Of a DNA stretch of 64,000 bases, positions 53,370-62,955 are shown piece after piece. The stretch spans positions 62,001-126,000 of the forward strand of contig NZ_CP060041.1 of assembly GCF_014211915.1 (NCBI RefSeq), written 5' to 3'. The position numbers and the translations under genes are program-made. The notes below the pieces were generated by a model. It saw only the letters and a program-made list of their open reading frames with translations, made no database searches and was not told where the DNA came from. Within the stretch, counting starts at the first letter, position 1. Each line of letters starts with the position of its first letter. The stretch is from Burkholderia cenocepacia (GTDB taxonomy: Bacteria > Pseudomonadota > Gammaproteobacteria > Burkholderiales > Burkholderiaceae).

Positions 53370-54407
53370 ATGCCCAGCCCCACCGCCGTCCGGCCCGCCG
53401 GGCCGCCCCGCATGTCCGACGTAGCGCGCCTCGCCGGCGTATCGAAGATGACGGTATCGCGCGTGCTCGCGGGCCACAGCGTGGCCGCCGAGACGCGTGC
53501 ACGGGTCTGCGAGGCCATCGACCGGCTCGGCTACGTGGCGGATGCCGCCGCCGGCGCGCTGTCGTCGGGGCGCTCGGAATTCGTCGCGGTACTGGTGCCG
53601 TCGCTGTCGAGCTCCAACTTCTCGGACACCGTGCGCGGCCTGACCGATGCGCTCGAACCGCATGGCCTGCAACTGCTGCTCGGCGACACCGACTACGACC
53701 TCGAACGTGAAGAGCGGCTGGTCCGTTCGATGCTGCGGCACCAGCCGCGCTGCATCGCGCTGACGGGGTCGCAGCACACCGACGCGACGCGCAAGGTATT
53801 GGAGCGCTCCGCGATTCCCGTGGTCGAGATGTGGGACCTGCCCACGCGCCCGATCGATACTGCCGTGGGCTTCTCGAACGTGCGGGCCGCCCGTGCGATG
53901 GTGCGCCACCTGGCCGAGCGTGGGTATCGGCGCATCGGCTTTCTCGTCGGTGCGAGCGAACTCGATCGCCGCGGCCTCGATCGGCTCAAGGGCTACCAGG
54001 CGGAGATCAAGGCGCTGGGCCTGGGCGAACCGCGCGTCGTGCGGCTCGGCGAATCGCCGATCACGATGAGCCACGGCGGGCCGGCGATGGCGGCGCTGCT
54101 GGAGCGCTGGCCCGACACCGACGCGGTAATGTGCGTGAGCGACATGTCGGCGTTCGGCGCGATCATGGAATGTCACCGGCGCGGGCTGTCAGTGCCTGCC
54201 GACATCGCAGTGGCCGGCTTCGGGAACTTCGAAGTGGCGACCTGCTGCCACCCGACCATCACGACCGTGTCGGTCGACGCGTACGGCATCGGGCTGCGCA
54301 CGGGCGAGGCGTTGCTGGCGGCGCTGCAAGCCCGTGACGGCGGCGAGCCGGCCGCATCGAAAAGCATCCGGATCGACTACACGATCATCGCGCGGGAAAG
54401 CGCCTGA
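53370..54407 (+). CDS. LacI-family repressor, GntR-like
   Basis: 345 residues. The HTH (MSDVARLAGVSKMTVSRVLA) and the hinge (GYVADAAAGALSSGRSE) are very close to E. coli GntR, as is LDIAVGF-like TAVGFSNVRAARAM in the effector domain. The start may be the ATG at 53370 or the one at 53412 (MSDVARL), where the HTH begins. It probably represses the divergent MFS gene, itself and the dehydratase operon through three operators at 53131, 53193 and 54538. The inducer should be a sugar acid. Confidence 0.92.
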   Translation: MPSPTAVRPAGPPRMSDVARLAGVSKMTVSRVLAGHSVAAETRARVCEAIDRLGYVADAAAGALSSGRSEFVAVLVPSLSSSNFSDTVRGLTDALEPHGLQLLLGDTDYDLEREERLVRSMLRHQPRCIALTGSQHTDATRKVLERSAIPVVEMWDLPTRPIDTAVGFSNVRAARAMVRHLAERGYRRIGFLVGASELDRRGLDRLKGYQAEIKALGLGEPRVVRLGESPITMSHGGPAMAALLERWPDTDAVMCVSDMSAFGAIMECHRRGLSVPADIAVAGFGNFEVATCCHPTITTVSVDAYGIGLRTGEALLAALQARDGGEPAASKSIRIDYTIIARESA

Positions 54408-54537
54408 CGGGCCGACGGCCGGGCGCGCGCCGACGCGCGACGTGCGCGGCCTCGCATCGCCCCCCCTGGCCTGCATCTGCGCCACGCGCACACGAAATCC
54501 TTCCGCTACGCAAAAAACCCGTGCTAACATCCAATCG

Positions 54538-54553
54538 ATGTTACCGGTACCAT
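54538..54553. promoter_or_regulatory. GntR/LacI-type operator 3, in front of the dehydratase gene
   Basis: ATGTTACCGGTACCAT, sharing ATGTTACCG with operator 1 and ACCGGTA with operator 2. It lies 43 bases upstream of the dehydratase start codon, where it would block transcription. Confidence 0.7.
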
Positions 54554-54595
54554 CCGGCACGCGAAATCAAGAAGGCCCTTCGGAGACAGCCTGCC

Positions 54596-56377
54596 ATGTC
54601 ACACACCCCTCGCCGTCTGCGCAGCCAGGAATGGTTCGACGATCCCGCGCACGCAGACATGACCGCGCTCTATGTCGAGCGCTTCATGAACTACGGGTTG
54701 ACGCGCGAGGAACTGCAATCGGGCCGCCCCGTCATCGGCATCGCGCAGACGGGCAGCGACCTGGCGCCGTGCAACCGCCATCACATCGAGCTGGCCGAAC
54801 GCACGAAGGCCGGCATCCGCGATGCGGGCGGCATTCCGATGGAGTTCCCCGTGCATCCGCTGGCCGAGCAAAGCCGCCGGCCCACCGCCGCGCTCGACCG
54901 CAACCTCGCGTACCTCGGGCTGGTGGAAGTGCTGCACGGCTTTCCATTGGACGGCGTGGTGCTGACGACCGGCTGCGACAAGACCACGCCGGCGTGCCTG
55001 ATGGCGGCCGCCACCGTCGACCTGCCCGCGATCGTGCTGTCGGGCGGCCCGATGCTCGACGGCTGGCACGAGGGCAAGCGGGTCGGCTCGGGCACGGTGA
55101 TCTGGCATGCGCGCAACCTGCTCGCCGCCGGCGAGATCGACTACGAAGGCTTCATGCAGCTGACCACGGCTTCGTCGCCGTCGATCGGCCACTGCAACAC
55201 GATGGGCACCGCGCTGTCGATGAACAGCCTGGCCGAGGCGCTCGGCATGTCGTTGCCGGGCTGCGCGAGCATTCCCGCCGCCTACCGCGAGCGCGGCCAG
55301 ATGGCTTACGCGACCGGCAAGCGCGCGGTCGAGCTCGTTCGCGAAGACCTGCGCCCGTCGACGATCATGACGCGCGCGGCGTTCGAGAATGCGATCGTCG
55401 TCGCGTCCGCGCTCGGCGCATCGACCAACTGCCCGCCGCACCTGATCGCGATTGCGCGCCACATGGGCGTCGAGCTGAGCCTGGAAGACTGGCAACGCTT
55501 CGGTGAAACCGTGCCGCTGCTCGTCAACTGCATGCCGGCCGGCGAATACCTCGGCGAAAGCTTCCACCGCGCCGGCGGCGTGCCCGCCGTGCTGCGCCAG
55601 CTCGATGCGGCGGGGCTGCTGCGGCGCGACTGCCTGACCGTGTCGGGCCGCGCGATCGGCGAGATCGCCGACACCGCGCAGGACGCCGACCGCGACGTGA
55701 TCCGCACGCCCGACGCGCCGCTCAAGCATGGCGCCGGCTTCATGGTGCTGTCGGGCAACTTCTTCGACAGCGCCATCATGAAGATGTCGGTGGTGGGCGA
55801 CGCGTTCCGCCGGACCTATCTTTCCGAGCCGGGCGCGGAGAACACTTTCGAAGCGCGCGCGATCGTGTTCGACGGCCCCGAGGACTACCACGCGCGCATC
55901 AACGATCCGGCGCTGAACATCGACGAGCGCTGCATCCTCGTGATCCGCGGCTGCGGCACGGTCGGCTACCCGGGCAGCTCGGAAGTCGTGAACATGGCGC
56001 CGCCGGCCGAGCTGGTGAAGCGCGGCGTGACGTCGCTGCCGTGCCTGGGCGACGGCCGCCAGAGCGGCACGTCGGCCAGCCCGTCGATCCTCAACGTGTC
56101 GCCGGAAGCCGCGATCGGCGGCGGCCTCGCGCTGCTGCGCACGAACGACCGCGTTCGCGTGGACCTGAATCGCCGCAGCGTCGACGTGCTCGTCGACGAG
56201 GACGAACTCGCGCGCCGCCGCGAGACCGCAAGCTTCACCGTGCCGCAGGCGCAAACGCCGTGGCAGGAACTCTATCGCCGCTTCGTCGGCCAGCTGTCCA
56301 CCGGCGGCTGCCTCGAACCGGCCACGCTGTACCTGAAGGTGATCGAGCAGCGCGGCAACCCGCGCCATTCGCACTGA
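54596..56377 (+). CDS. IlvD/Edd-family dehydratase, pentonate/sugar-acid type
   Basis: 593 residues. The iron-sulphur Cys ligands are at 59 (GSDLAPCNRHH), 127 (TTGCDKTTPAC) and 200 (SIGHCNTMGTA), the spacing of L-arabinonate and D-xylonate dehydratases, so a [2Fe-2S] cluster is likely. GDGRQSGTSASPSILNVSPE near the C-terminus holds the catalytic Ser. It removes water from an aldonate to give a 2-keto-3-deoxy acid. The ATG at 54596 follows a GGAGA region and operator 3. The FAH-family gene follows 32 bases later. The exact sugar acid is open. Confidence 0.9.
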   Translation: MSHTPRRLRSQEWFDDPAHADMTALYVERFMNYGLTREELQSGRPVIGIAQTGSDLAPCNRHHIELAERTKAGIRDAGGIPMEFPVHPLAEQSRRPTAALDRNLAYLGLVEVLHGFPLDGVVLTTGCDKTTPACLMAAATVDLPAIVLSGGPMLDGWHEGKRVGSGTVIWHARNLLAAGEIDYEGFMQLTTASSPSIGHCNTMGTALSMNSLAEALGMSLPGCASIPAAYRERGQMAYATGKRAVELVREDLRPSTIMTRAAFENAIVVASALGASTNCPPHLIAIARHMGVELSLEDWQRFGETVPLLVNCMPAGEYLGESFHRAGGVPAVLRQLDAAGLLRRDCLTVSGRAIGEIADTAQDADRDVIRTPDAPLKHGAGFMVLSGNFFDSAIMKMSVVGDAFRRTYLSEPGAENTFEARAIVFDGPEDYHARINDPALNIDERCILVIRGCGTVGYPGSSEVVNMAPPAELVKRGVTSLPCLGDGRQSGTSASPSILNVSPEAAIGGGLALLRTNDRVRVDLNRRSVDVLVDEDELARRRETASFTVPQAQTPWQELYRRFVGQLSTGGCLEPATLYLKVIEQRGNPRHSH

Positions 56378-56409
56378 CCCCACCGCCTCCGACTCTTGCC
56401 GAGCTGACC

Positions 56410-57591
56410 ATGCGTACTCCTTCCGTTTCCGACTGCCTGCCGCACGACCTCGCCCACGCGCTGCTGATCGGCCGCGTCTGGCGGCACGACGGCGCCCACG
56501 CGGGCCCGAGCGTCGTCGCCGTGCGCGGCGGCGAAGTGTTCGACATCACGCGCACCGTGCCGACCACCGCGGACCTGTTCGACCGGCCCGACGCAGTCGC
56601 GCTCGCGCGCACCGCTGCCGGCGAATCGCTCGGCCGCGTCGAGCCGCTGCTGCAGGCGGCGCTCGACGGCACGCCGGGCGCCACGCACCTGCTCGCGCCG
56701 TGCGACGTGCAGGCCGTCAAGGCGTGCGGCGTGACCTTTGCGGTCAGCCTGATCGAGCGCGTGATCGAGGAACAGGCCGGCGGCGATCCGGCGAAAGCGC
56801 GGGAGGTACGCGATACGATCGCCGCGACCATCGGCACCGACCTGTCGAAGATCGTGCCCGGCTCGGAAGCCGCGCTGCGCCTGAAGGCGGAACTCGAGCG
56901 CCGCGGCGCGTGGTCGCAATACATGGAAGTCGGCATCGGCCCGGATGCCGAGGTGTTTTCCAAGGCGCAGCCGATGTCCGCGGTCGGCTTTGGCGCGGAC
57001 GTCGGGCTGTTGCCCGTGTCGGTGTGGAACAACCCGGAACCGGAGATCGTGCTGGCGGTCGCCAGCGACGGCAGACCGGTGGGCGCGACGCTCGGCAACG
57101 ACGTGAACCTGCGCGACATCGAAGGCCGCTCGGCGCTGCTGCTCGGCAAATGCAAGGACAACAACGGCTCGTGCGCGATCGGCCCGTTCGTGCGGCTGTT
57201 CGACGACGGCTTCACGCTCGACAGCGTGCGGGAATGCAGCGTGTCGCTGCGCGTCGAAGGCGCGGACGACGGCTTCGTGCTCGACGGCATCAGCCACATG
57301 CGCGAGATCAGCCGCGACCCGGCCGACCTCGTCGCGCAGACCTGCGGCGCGCATCACCAGTATCCGGACGGCTTCATGCTGTTCCTCGGCACGATGTTCT
57401 CGCCGATCCAGGATCGCGACGCGCCCGGCGGCGGCTTCACGCATCACCTGGGCGATCGCGTCACGATCTCCACGCCCGCGCTCGGCGCGCTCGTCAATAC
57501 CGTGCGGCTTTGCACGGAGATCGCGCCGTGGACCTTCGGCGTGCGTGCGCTGTATGCGAATCTGGCCGCACGCGGGGTGCTTGCCGGATGA
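56410..57591 (+). CDS. Fumarylacetoacetate-hydrolase-family protein of a sugar-acid pathway
   Basis: 393 residues. The FAH metal site is seen in WNNPEPEIVLAVASDG (Glu210, Glu212) and GATLGNDVNLRDIEG (Asp231). An N-terminal extension and SALLLGKCKDNNGSCAIGPF resemble the 2-keto-3-deoxy-D-arabinonate dehydratase (KdaD-like) group within the FAH family. In such pathways the enzyme turns the 2-keto-3-deoxy pentonate into 2-oxoglutarate semialdehyde. That fits the preceding dehydratase, but a semialdehyde dehydrogenase for the final step is not in this operon. Could alternatively be a diketo-acid hydrolase. Confidence 0.82.
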   Translation: MRTPSVSDCLPHDLAHALLIGRVWRHDGAHAGPSVVAVRGGEVFDITRTVPTTADLFDRPDAVALARTAAGESLGRVEPLLQAALDGTPGATHLLAPCDVQAVKACGVTFAVSLIERVIEEQAGGDPAKAREVRDTIAATIGTDLSKIVPGSEAALRLKAELERRGAWSQYMEVGIGPDAEVFSKAQPMSAVGFGADVGLLPVSVWNNPEPEIVLAVASDGRPVGATLGNDVNLRDIEGRSALLLGKCKDNNGSCAIGPFVRLFDDGFTLDSVRECSVSLRVEGADDGFVLDGISHMREISRDPADLVAQTCGAHHQYPDGFMLFLGTMFSPIQDRDAPGGGFTHHLGDRVTISTPALGALVNTVRLCTEIAPWTFGVRALYANLAARGVLAG

Positions 57592-57861
57592 AAGCGGGAA
57601 ACGCGGCGACATGACGCCCTGCGCGAACGACGTCGACGGACAGTAGGCGAAGCGGTGTGAAATGGGCGTTCGCGCCGGCATGCACGTAGCCGGCCTTCGC
57701 TGCGCGACCCGAACACTCGCCGAGCCGGAACGGCGCCGCCAGTCGATCCCGCCATCCCGAAGTCTTTCCGGCGGCGCTCCACGGCCTCGGCGGACGCGAT
57801 TCGCCCCACCGATGCCTCGTCGGCTGCGACAATACCGCGGCTGAGTCAATTCGAGGTGTCG
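57592..57861. other. Spacer between the sugar-acid operon and tcuR
   Basis: 270 bases, no gene seen. It should contain a terminator for the left operon and the tcuR promoter; neither is obvious by eye. A GAGG lies five bases before the tcuR ATG. Confidence 0.35.
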
Positions 57862-58803
57862 ATGGAACTGAGGCAACTGCGCTATTTCGTCCGCGTCGTG
57901 GAACACGGCAGCATGGGCAAGGCCGCGTTGGAACTGGGCGTGGTGACGTCCGCCCTGAGCCAGCAGATCAGCCGGCTCGAGAGCGAGTTGTCCACGCGCC
58001 TGCTGCAACGCACCTCCACGGGCGTCGTGCCGACGGACGCCGGCCTTGCCTTCTGGAGACAGGCGCAACTCGCGTTGCGCCACGTCGACGATGCGGCGCT
58101 TGCCGCGCGTCAGGCGCGCCTGTCGGGACACGTCAGCGTCGGACTTGCGCCCAGTACGACCGGCGTACTCGGGCTCGCGTTCATGCAGGCGATGCGACAG
58201 CGCTATCCGGATGTCCGCTTGCGCATGGTCGAGAGCCTGTCGGGCTATCTGGGCGCGATGCTGAGTGCGCGCCAAATCGACCTGGCGATCCTGTTTCGTG
58301 AAGAACCCGCGCAGCGCTGGAGCGTGATGCCGTTGCTCGACGAACATCTGTTCGTGATCGGCGCCCCCGGCCTGCCGGGGATGCCCAACGGCCCGCACGT
58401 CCGTCTGGCGGACCTCGGCGCCATGCCGCTGATCCTGCCGAGCGGCCCGCATGGCCTTCGCGCCTTGCTGGATGCCGCATTCGCCCGCACCGGCTTCACC
58501 CCGCACATCGCCGCCGAAGTCGACGGCCTCGCGATGTTGATGGATGCGGTGCGCGGCGGGCTCGGGGCAACCATTCAACCGGGCGCGGCGCTTGCGCGGC
58601 TCGAGAACGCCACGCTTACGAGCGTCCCGGTCGCGGACGCCCACGCGACGCGGCCGAACGTGATCGCGAGCGTCTCCGACGACGAGTTGTCGCCCGCCGG
58701 GCTCGCCGCGCGGGTCGTCCTCGCCGACGTGGCGCGCGAGATCGTCGCGGCACGCGGGTGGCCCGGCGCCACGCTGCGCGAGCCGCCTCTTCACAAAAAC
58801 TGA
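57862..58803 (+). CDS. tcuR: LysR-family regulator of tricarballylate utilisation
   Basis: 313 residues from the ATG at 57862, preceded by GAGG. The HTH has MELRQLRYFVRVVEHGSMGK and TSALSQQISRLESELSTRLL, a Cbl/NAC-type LysR start. The effector domain (GHVSVGLAPSTTGVLGLAFM, then ILPSGPHGLRALLDAAF) is that of aromatic or tricarboxylate regulators. It lies directly upstream of tcuA, tcuB and tcuC in the same order as the known tcuRABC cluster, where TcuR activates the operon with tricarballylate. I assign the symbol from this conserved context. Confidence 0.85.
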   Translation: MELRQLRYFVRVVEHGSMGKAALELGVVTSALSQQISRLESELSTRLLQRTSTGVVPTDAGLAFWRQAQLALRHVDDAALAARQARLSGHVSVGLAPSTTGVLGLAFMQAMRQRYPDVRLRMVESLSGYLGAMLSARQIDLAILFREEPAQRWSVMPLLDEHLFVIGAPGLPGMPNGPHVRLADLGAMPLILPSGPHGLRALLDAAFARTGFTPHIAAEVDGLAMLMDAVRGGLGATIQPGAALARLENATLTSVPVADAHATRPNVIASVSDDELSPAGLAARVVLADVAREIVAARGWPGATLREPPLHKN

Positions 58804-58877
58804 AGACGTGTTGCCGCTCCGCTGATGGCGGCACGCGAGGCCAATCCGTAGAGTGCGTCTCAAAGGAGACGACTCAG
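58804..58877 (+). promoter_or_regulatory. tcuR-tcuA intergenic region with a hairpin around the tcuA ribosome site
   Basis: Arms CGTCTC (58856-58861) and GAGACG (58866-58871) form a 6-base stem with loop AAAG that covers the AAGGAGA ribosome site, seven bases before the ATG at 58878. This could lower or regulate tcuA translation. Confidence 0.4.
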
Positions 58878-60284
58878 ATGATCGATGTTCTCGTAATCGG
58901 CGGCGGCAACGCGGCGCTGTGCGCCGCATTGATGGCGCGCGAAGCCGGCGCGTCGGTGCTGCTGCTCGAAGCGGCGCCGCGCGAATGGCGCGGCGGAAAT
59001 TCCCAGCACACCCGCAACCTGCGTTGCATGCACGACGGCCCGCAGGACGTGCTGGTCGGCGCCTATCCGGAAGAAGAGTACTGGCAGGACTTGCTGAAGG
59101 TCACGGGCGGCATCACGAACGAGGCGTTGGCCCGGCTCGCGATCCGCGCATCGGCGACCTGTCGCTCGTGGATGCGCGCACATGGCGTGCGGTTTCAGCC
59201 GCCGCTGTCCGGCGCACTGCACGTGGCGCGCACCAATGCATTCTTCATGGGCGGTGGCAAAGCGCTCGTGAACGCGTATTACCGCAGCGCCGAAGCGCTG
59301 GGCGTCCAGATTCGCTACGACACGCCCGTCGACGCCATCGAACTCGACGGCGAACGCTTCGTCGCCGCGCGTAGCGGAAACCGGCGCTTCGAGGCGCGCA
59401 GTTGCGTGCTCGCGGCGGGCGGCTTCGAATCCAACCGCGAATGGCTGCGCGACGCGTGGGGACAAAACGAGCGTGGCGAATGGCCCGCCGATAATTTCCT
59501 CATCCGCGGCACGCGGTTCAACCAGGGCGTCCTGCTCAAGGCGATGCTCGACGCCGGCGCGGATGCGATTGGCGACCCGTCGCAGTCGCATTGCGTCGCA
59601 ATCGACGCGCGCGCGCCGCTCTACGACGGCGGCATCTGCACACGGATCGATTGCGTGTCGCTCGGTATCGTCGTCAACCGCGATGCGCAGCGCTTCTATG
59701 ACGAAGGCGAAGACTTCTGGCCGAAGCGTTACGCGATCTGGGGCCGCCTCGTCGCGCAGCAGCCGGGGCAGACCGCCTACTCGATCATCGATGCCAAGGC
59801 CGTCGGACGCTTCATGCCACCGGTATTTCCGGGTGTCCGCGCCGATTCGTTGCCGGAGCTCGCGCGCGGGCTGAACCTGCCCGAACGAGCGTTCGTGGAA
59901 ACGCTACGCGCGTACAACGCCGCATGCCGGGCAGGCACGTTCGATCACACGACGCTCGACGACTGTCGCACCGAAGGCGTCAGCCCCGCGAAAACCCACT
60001 GGGCACGCCCGATCGATACGCCGCCCTTCTTCGGCTACGCGCTGCGTCCCGGCATCACGTTCACGTATCTCGGGCTCAAGGTCAACGAGCGCGCGCAGGT
60101 TCACTTCGGCGGACGGCCGAGCGGCAACCTGTTCGTTGCCGGCGAGATGATGGCCGGCAACGTACTGGGCAAGGGTTACACGGCGGGCGTCGGGATGTCG
60201 ATCGGCACCGCGTTCGGCCGTATCGCGGGCACCGAGGCGGCGAAGGCCGCGCAAACGACCGGAGTTGAACATGCACGATATTGA
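58878..60284 (+). CDS. tcuA: FAD-dependent tricarballylate dehydrogenase
   Basis: 468 residues. The FAD motif is [20 protein letters not shown], followed by [19 protein letters not shown], typical of TcuA and the fumarate-reductase-like flavoproteins. Substrate-binding residues appear in [18 protein letters not shown] and [20 protein letters not shown]. The C-terminus has [20 protein letters not shown]. It oxidises tricarballylate to cis-aconitate, with electrons passing to TcuB. The gene overlaps tcuB by 14 bases and follows tcuR by 74 bases. An excellent family fit. Confidence 0.94.
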   Translation: MIDVLVIGGGNAALCAALMAREAGASVLLLEAAPREWRGGNSQHTRNLRCMHDGPQDVLVGAYPEEEYWQDLLKVTGGITNEALARLAIRASATCRSWMRAHGVRFQPPLSGALHVARTNAFFMGGGKALVNAYYRSAEALGVQIRYDTPVDAIELDGERFVAARSGNRRFEARSCVLAAGGFESNREWLRDAWGQNERGEWPADNFLIRGTRFNQGVLLKAMLDAGADAIGDPSQSHCVAIDARAPLYDGGICTRIDCVSLGIVVNRDAQRFYDEGEDFWPKRYAIWGRLVAQQPGQTAYSIIDAKAVGRFMPPVFPGVRADSLPELARGLNLPERAFVETLRAYNAACRAGTFDHTTLDDCRTEGVSPAKTHWARPIDTPPFFGYALRPGITFTYLGLKVNERAQVHFGGRPSGNLFVAGEMMAGNVLGKGYTAGVGMSIGTAFGRIAGTEAAKAAQTTGVEHARY

Positions 60285-61473
60285 AGAACAAGTTCGCGAC
60301 GCCCACGCGCTCACGCCCGCCGGCCGGCCGTCGACACGCGCGAGCGGCGCCGCCGTGATCCGCATCGTGCCCGTCACCGACCACGAAGCGGAAGTCGCGC
60401 GCCAGATGCAGATCTGCAATGCGTGCCGCTACTGCGAAGGATTTTGCGCGGTCTTTCCGGCGATGACGCGCCGGCTCGAGTTCGCGAAGGCGGACGTCAA
60501 CTACCTGGCCAACCTGTGCCACAACTGCGGCGCGTGCTATCACGCCTGCCAATATGCGCCGCCGCACGAATTCGCGGTGAATGTGCCGAAGGCGATGGCG
60601 CAGGTCCGGCTCGATACGTATGTCGAATATGCGTGGCCCGCCGCGCTGGGCAAGCTCTACCGGCGCAACGGCCTGACCGTCGCGCTCGCGCTCGCGATCG
60701 GGCTGGCGCTTTTCCTGATGCTCGGCGTCGCGATGCACGGCTCGCTGCTGAATGGTCCGTCGGGCGGCCGTTTCTATGCGGTCTTTCCGCACAACCTGCT
60801 CGCCGCAGTGTTCGGCTCGGTGTTCGGGCTCGCCATTCTCGCGCTCGGGGTGGGCGTGACGCGTTTCTGGCGCGACGTGTCGTCGGGCACGGCAAGCATG
60901 CCGGCGGTTGCCGAGGCGGCGAAGCACGCGCTCGCGCTCACCTATCTCGACGGCGGCCACGGTGACGGCTGCAACGAATCGGACGATGCGTTCACGCTCG
61001 CGCGGCGCCGGTTTCATCACTTCACGTTCTACGGCTTCATGCTGTGCTTTGCCGCCACGCTCGTGGCGACCGTCTATCACTACGCGCTGGACCTGCACGC
61101 GCCGTACGCGTTCCTGAGCCTGCCCGTGCTGCTCGGCACGGCCGGCGGAATCGGTCTGCTGATCGGTCCTGCTGGCCTCTTGTGGCTCAACCTGCGGCGC
61201 GACCCCGCGCGGACCGATCCGGCACAACGCCCGATGGACCGCGGCTTCATCGCGCTGCTGATGCTCGTGAGCGCGTCGGGACTGGCGCTGCTCGCGTGGC
61301 GCGACAGCAGCGCGATGGCGACCTTGCTCGCCGTTCATCTCGGCATCGTGATGGCGCTGTTCGCCACGTTGCCGTACGGAAAATTCGCGCACGGAATCTT
61401 TCGCTGCGCGGCGCTGCTCAAGTCGTCGATCGAAAAGCGCCAGGCCGACCGCCTGCAACTCGGCTCGGACTGA
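60271..61473 (+). CDS. tcuB: Iron-sulphur/heme membrane protein that reoxidises tricarballylate dehydrogenase
   Basis: 400 residues. Two [4Fe-4S] motifs stand at C49-x2-C52-x2-C55-x3-C59 and C83-x2-C86-x2-C89-x3-C93 ([11 protein letters not shown] and [11 protein letters not shown]). Several membrane helices with His residues ([44 protein letters not shown]) suggest heme binding as in the citrate utilisation protein B family. It transfers electrons from TcuA's FADH2 to the quinone pool. The start is the ATG at 60271, six bases after GGAG. Gene order tcuA-tcuB-tcuC is conserved. Confidence 0.94.
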   Translation: MHDIEEQVRDAHALTPAGRPSTRASGAAVIRIVPVTDHEAEVARQMQICNACRYCEGFCAVFPAMTRRLEFAKADVNYLANLCHNCGACYHACQYAPPHEFAVNVPKAMAQVRLDTYVEYAWPAALGKLYRRNGLTVALALAIGLALFLMLGVAMHGSLLNGPSGGRFYAVFPHNLLAAVFGSVFGLAILALGVGVTRFWRDVSSGTASMPAVAEAAKHALALTYLDGGHGDGCNESDDAFTLARRRFHHFTFYGFMLCFAATLVATVYHYALDLHAPYAFLSLPVLLGTAGGIGLLIGPAGLLWLNLRRDPARTDPAQRPMDRGFIALLMLVSASGLALLAWRDSSAMATLLAVHLGIVMALFATLPYGKFAHGIFRCAALLKSSIEKRQADRLQLGSD

Positions 61474-61538
61474 ATCGGGCCAATCGAAGCGGTCCGCTTC
61501 CGGGCCGCTTCGCACAATACATCCAACGGAGACACCCC

Positions 61539-62855
61539 ATGCATCCCTCACCGTCGATCGCGCCGGACAGCACGGCCGCAGGCACGTCGAAGCTCGGCGC
61601 GGTCCTGCGCGTGACCAGCGGCAATTTTCTCGAGCAATTCGACTTTTTCCTGTTCGGCTTCTATGCGACCAGCATCTCGCGGGTCTTTTTTCCGGCCGCA
61701 AGCGAGTTCGCGTCGTTGCTACTGACGTTTGCCGTCTTCGGCGCCGGTTTCCTGATGCGCCCGCTCGGTGCGATCCTACTCGGCGCCTACATCGACGAAG
61801 TGGGAAGACGCAAAGGGCTGATCGTCACGCTCTCGATCATGGCGAGCGGCACGATCCTGATCGCGTGCGTGCCGGGGTACGCGACGATCGGGCTCGCCGC
61901 ACCGGCGCTGGTGTTGCTGGGGCGCCTGCTGCAGGGCTTCTCCGCCGGGGCCGAGCTGGGCGGCGTGTCCGTCTATCTCGCGGAAATGGCCACGCCCGGG
62001 CACAAGGGCTTCTATACGAGCTGGCAGTCGGCAAGCCAGCAGGTCGCGATCGTCATCGCGGCGGCCCTGGGCTATCTGCTGAACCATCTGCTGACGAGCC
62101 AGGAAATCGGTGCATGGGGCTGGCGCATTCCGTTCTTCATCAGCTGCGCGATCGTGCCGGTCATTTTCGTGCTTCGCCGGACGCTGCAGGAAACGAACGA
62201 ATTCAAGGCACGCACCCATCATCCGCGTGCACGCGAGGTGTTCGCGACGATGCTGCGGAACTGGCGCACCGTGTTTGCCGGCATGCTGCTCGTCGCGATG
62301 ACCACGACGACGTTCTACCTCATCACGGTCTACACACCGACGTTCGGCAGGGCCGTCCTGAAACTGTCCACGGCGGACAGCCTGATCGTCACGCTGTGCG
62401 TGGGCGTGTCGAATTTCTTCTGGCTGCCCGTCGGCGGTGCGCTGTCGGACCGCATCGGACGCAAGCCGATTCTCGTGGCCATCGCGGTCGCGGCCATCGT
62501 GACGTCGTATCCCGCGCTCGCGTGGCTTTCATCCGCGCCCAGCTTCGGCCGCATGCTGGCCGTGCTGTTGTGGCTCTCGTTCTTCTTCGGCATGTACAAC
62601 GGCGCGATGGTCGCGGCGCTGACCGAAATCATGCCCGCCAGCGTTCGCGTGGCCGGCTTCTCGCTTGCATTCAGTCTCGCGACCGCGGTCTTTGGCGGCT
62701 TCACGCCCGCGGTGTCGACCTATCTGATCGAGGTGACGGGCGACAAGGCCGCGCCCGGCTACTGGCTCAGCTTCGCCGCATGCTGCGGGCTGTGCGCGAC
62801 CCTGTCGCTGTATCGCAAAGGCGGGACGGCGCGGCGTTCGGCGTCGCCTGTGTGA
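61539..62855 (+). CDS. tcuC: Tricarballylate/citrate:H+ symporter
   Basis: 438 residues with 12 membrane segments, beginning [20 protein letters not shown] after an AACGGAG site. [20 protein letters not shown] and [20 protein letters not shown] are the metabolite:H+ symporter signatures. It imports tricarballylate with protons. Highly similar to the copy at 12220-13515, so the genome keeps two such carriers; only this one lies with tcuA/B. Confidence 0.93.
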   Translation: MHPSPSIAPDSTAAGTSKLGAVLRVTSGNFLEQFDFFLFGFYATSISRVFFPAASEFASLLLTFAVFGAGFLMRPLGAILLGAYIDEVGRRKGLIVTLSIMASGTILIACVPGYATIGLAAPALVLLGRLLQGFSAGAELGGVSVYLAEMATPGHKGFYTSWQSASQQVAIVIAAALGYLLNHLLTSQEIGAWGWRIPFFISCAIVPVIFVLRRTLQETNEFKARTHHPRAREVFATMLRNWRTVFAGMLLVAMTTTTFYLITVYTPTFGRAVLKLSTADSLIVTLCVGVSNFFWLPVGGALSDRIGRKPILVAIAVAAIVTSYPALAWLSSAPSFGRMLAVLLWLSFFFGMYNGAMVAALTEIMPASVRVAGFSLAFSLATAVFGGFTPAVSTYLIEVTGDKAAPGYWLSFAACCGLCATLSLYRKGGTARRSASPV

Positions 62856-62875
62856 GAAGCGGCGCTCGCCTGCAC

Positions 62876-62891
62876 GGCGCGGCTTCGCGCC
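62876..62891. terminator. Hairpin between tcuC and the convergent chemoreceptor gene
   Basis: Arms GGCGCG (62876-62881) and CGCGCC (62886-62891) with loop GCTT. No T-run follows on either side, so it is a weak candidate terminator. Confidence 0.35.
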
Positions 62892-62955
62892 GCCGCCATG
62901 CTCCGACAGTGCGTCGCATGAAGCCGAGGCTTGCCGGCCCCCGTCAACCGGACCA

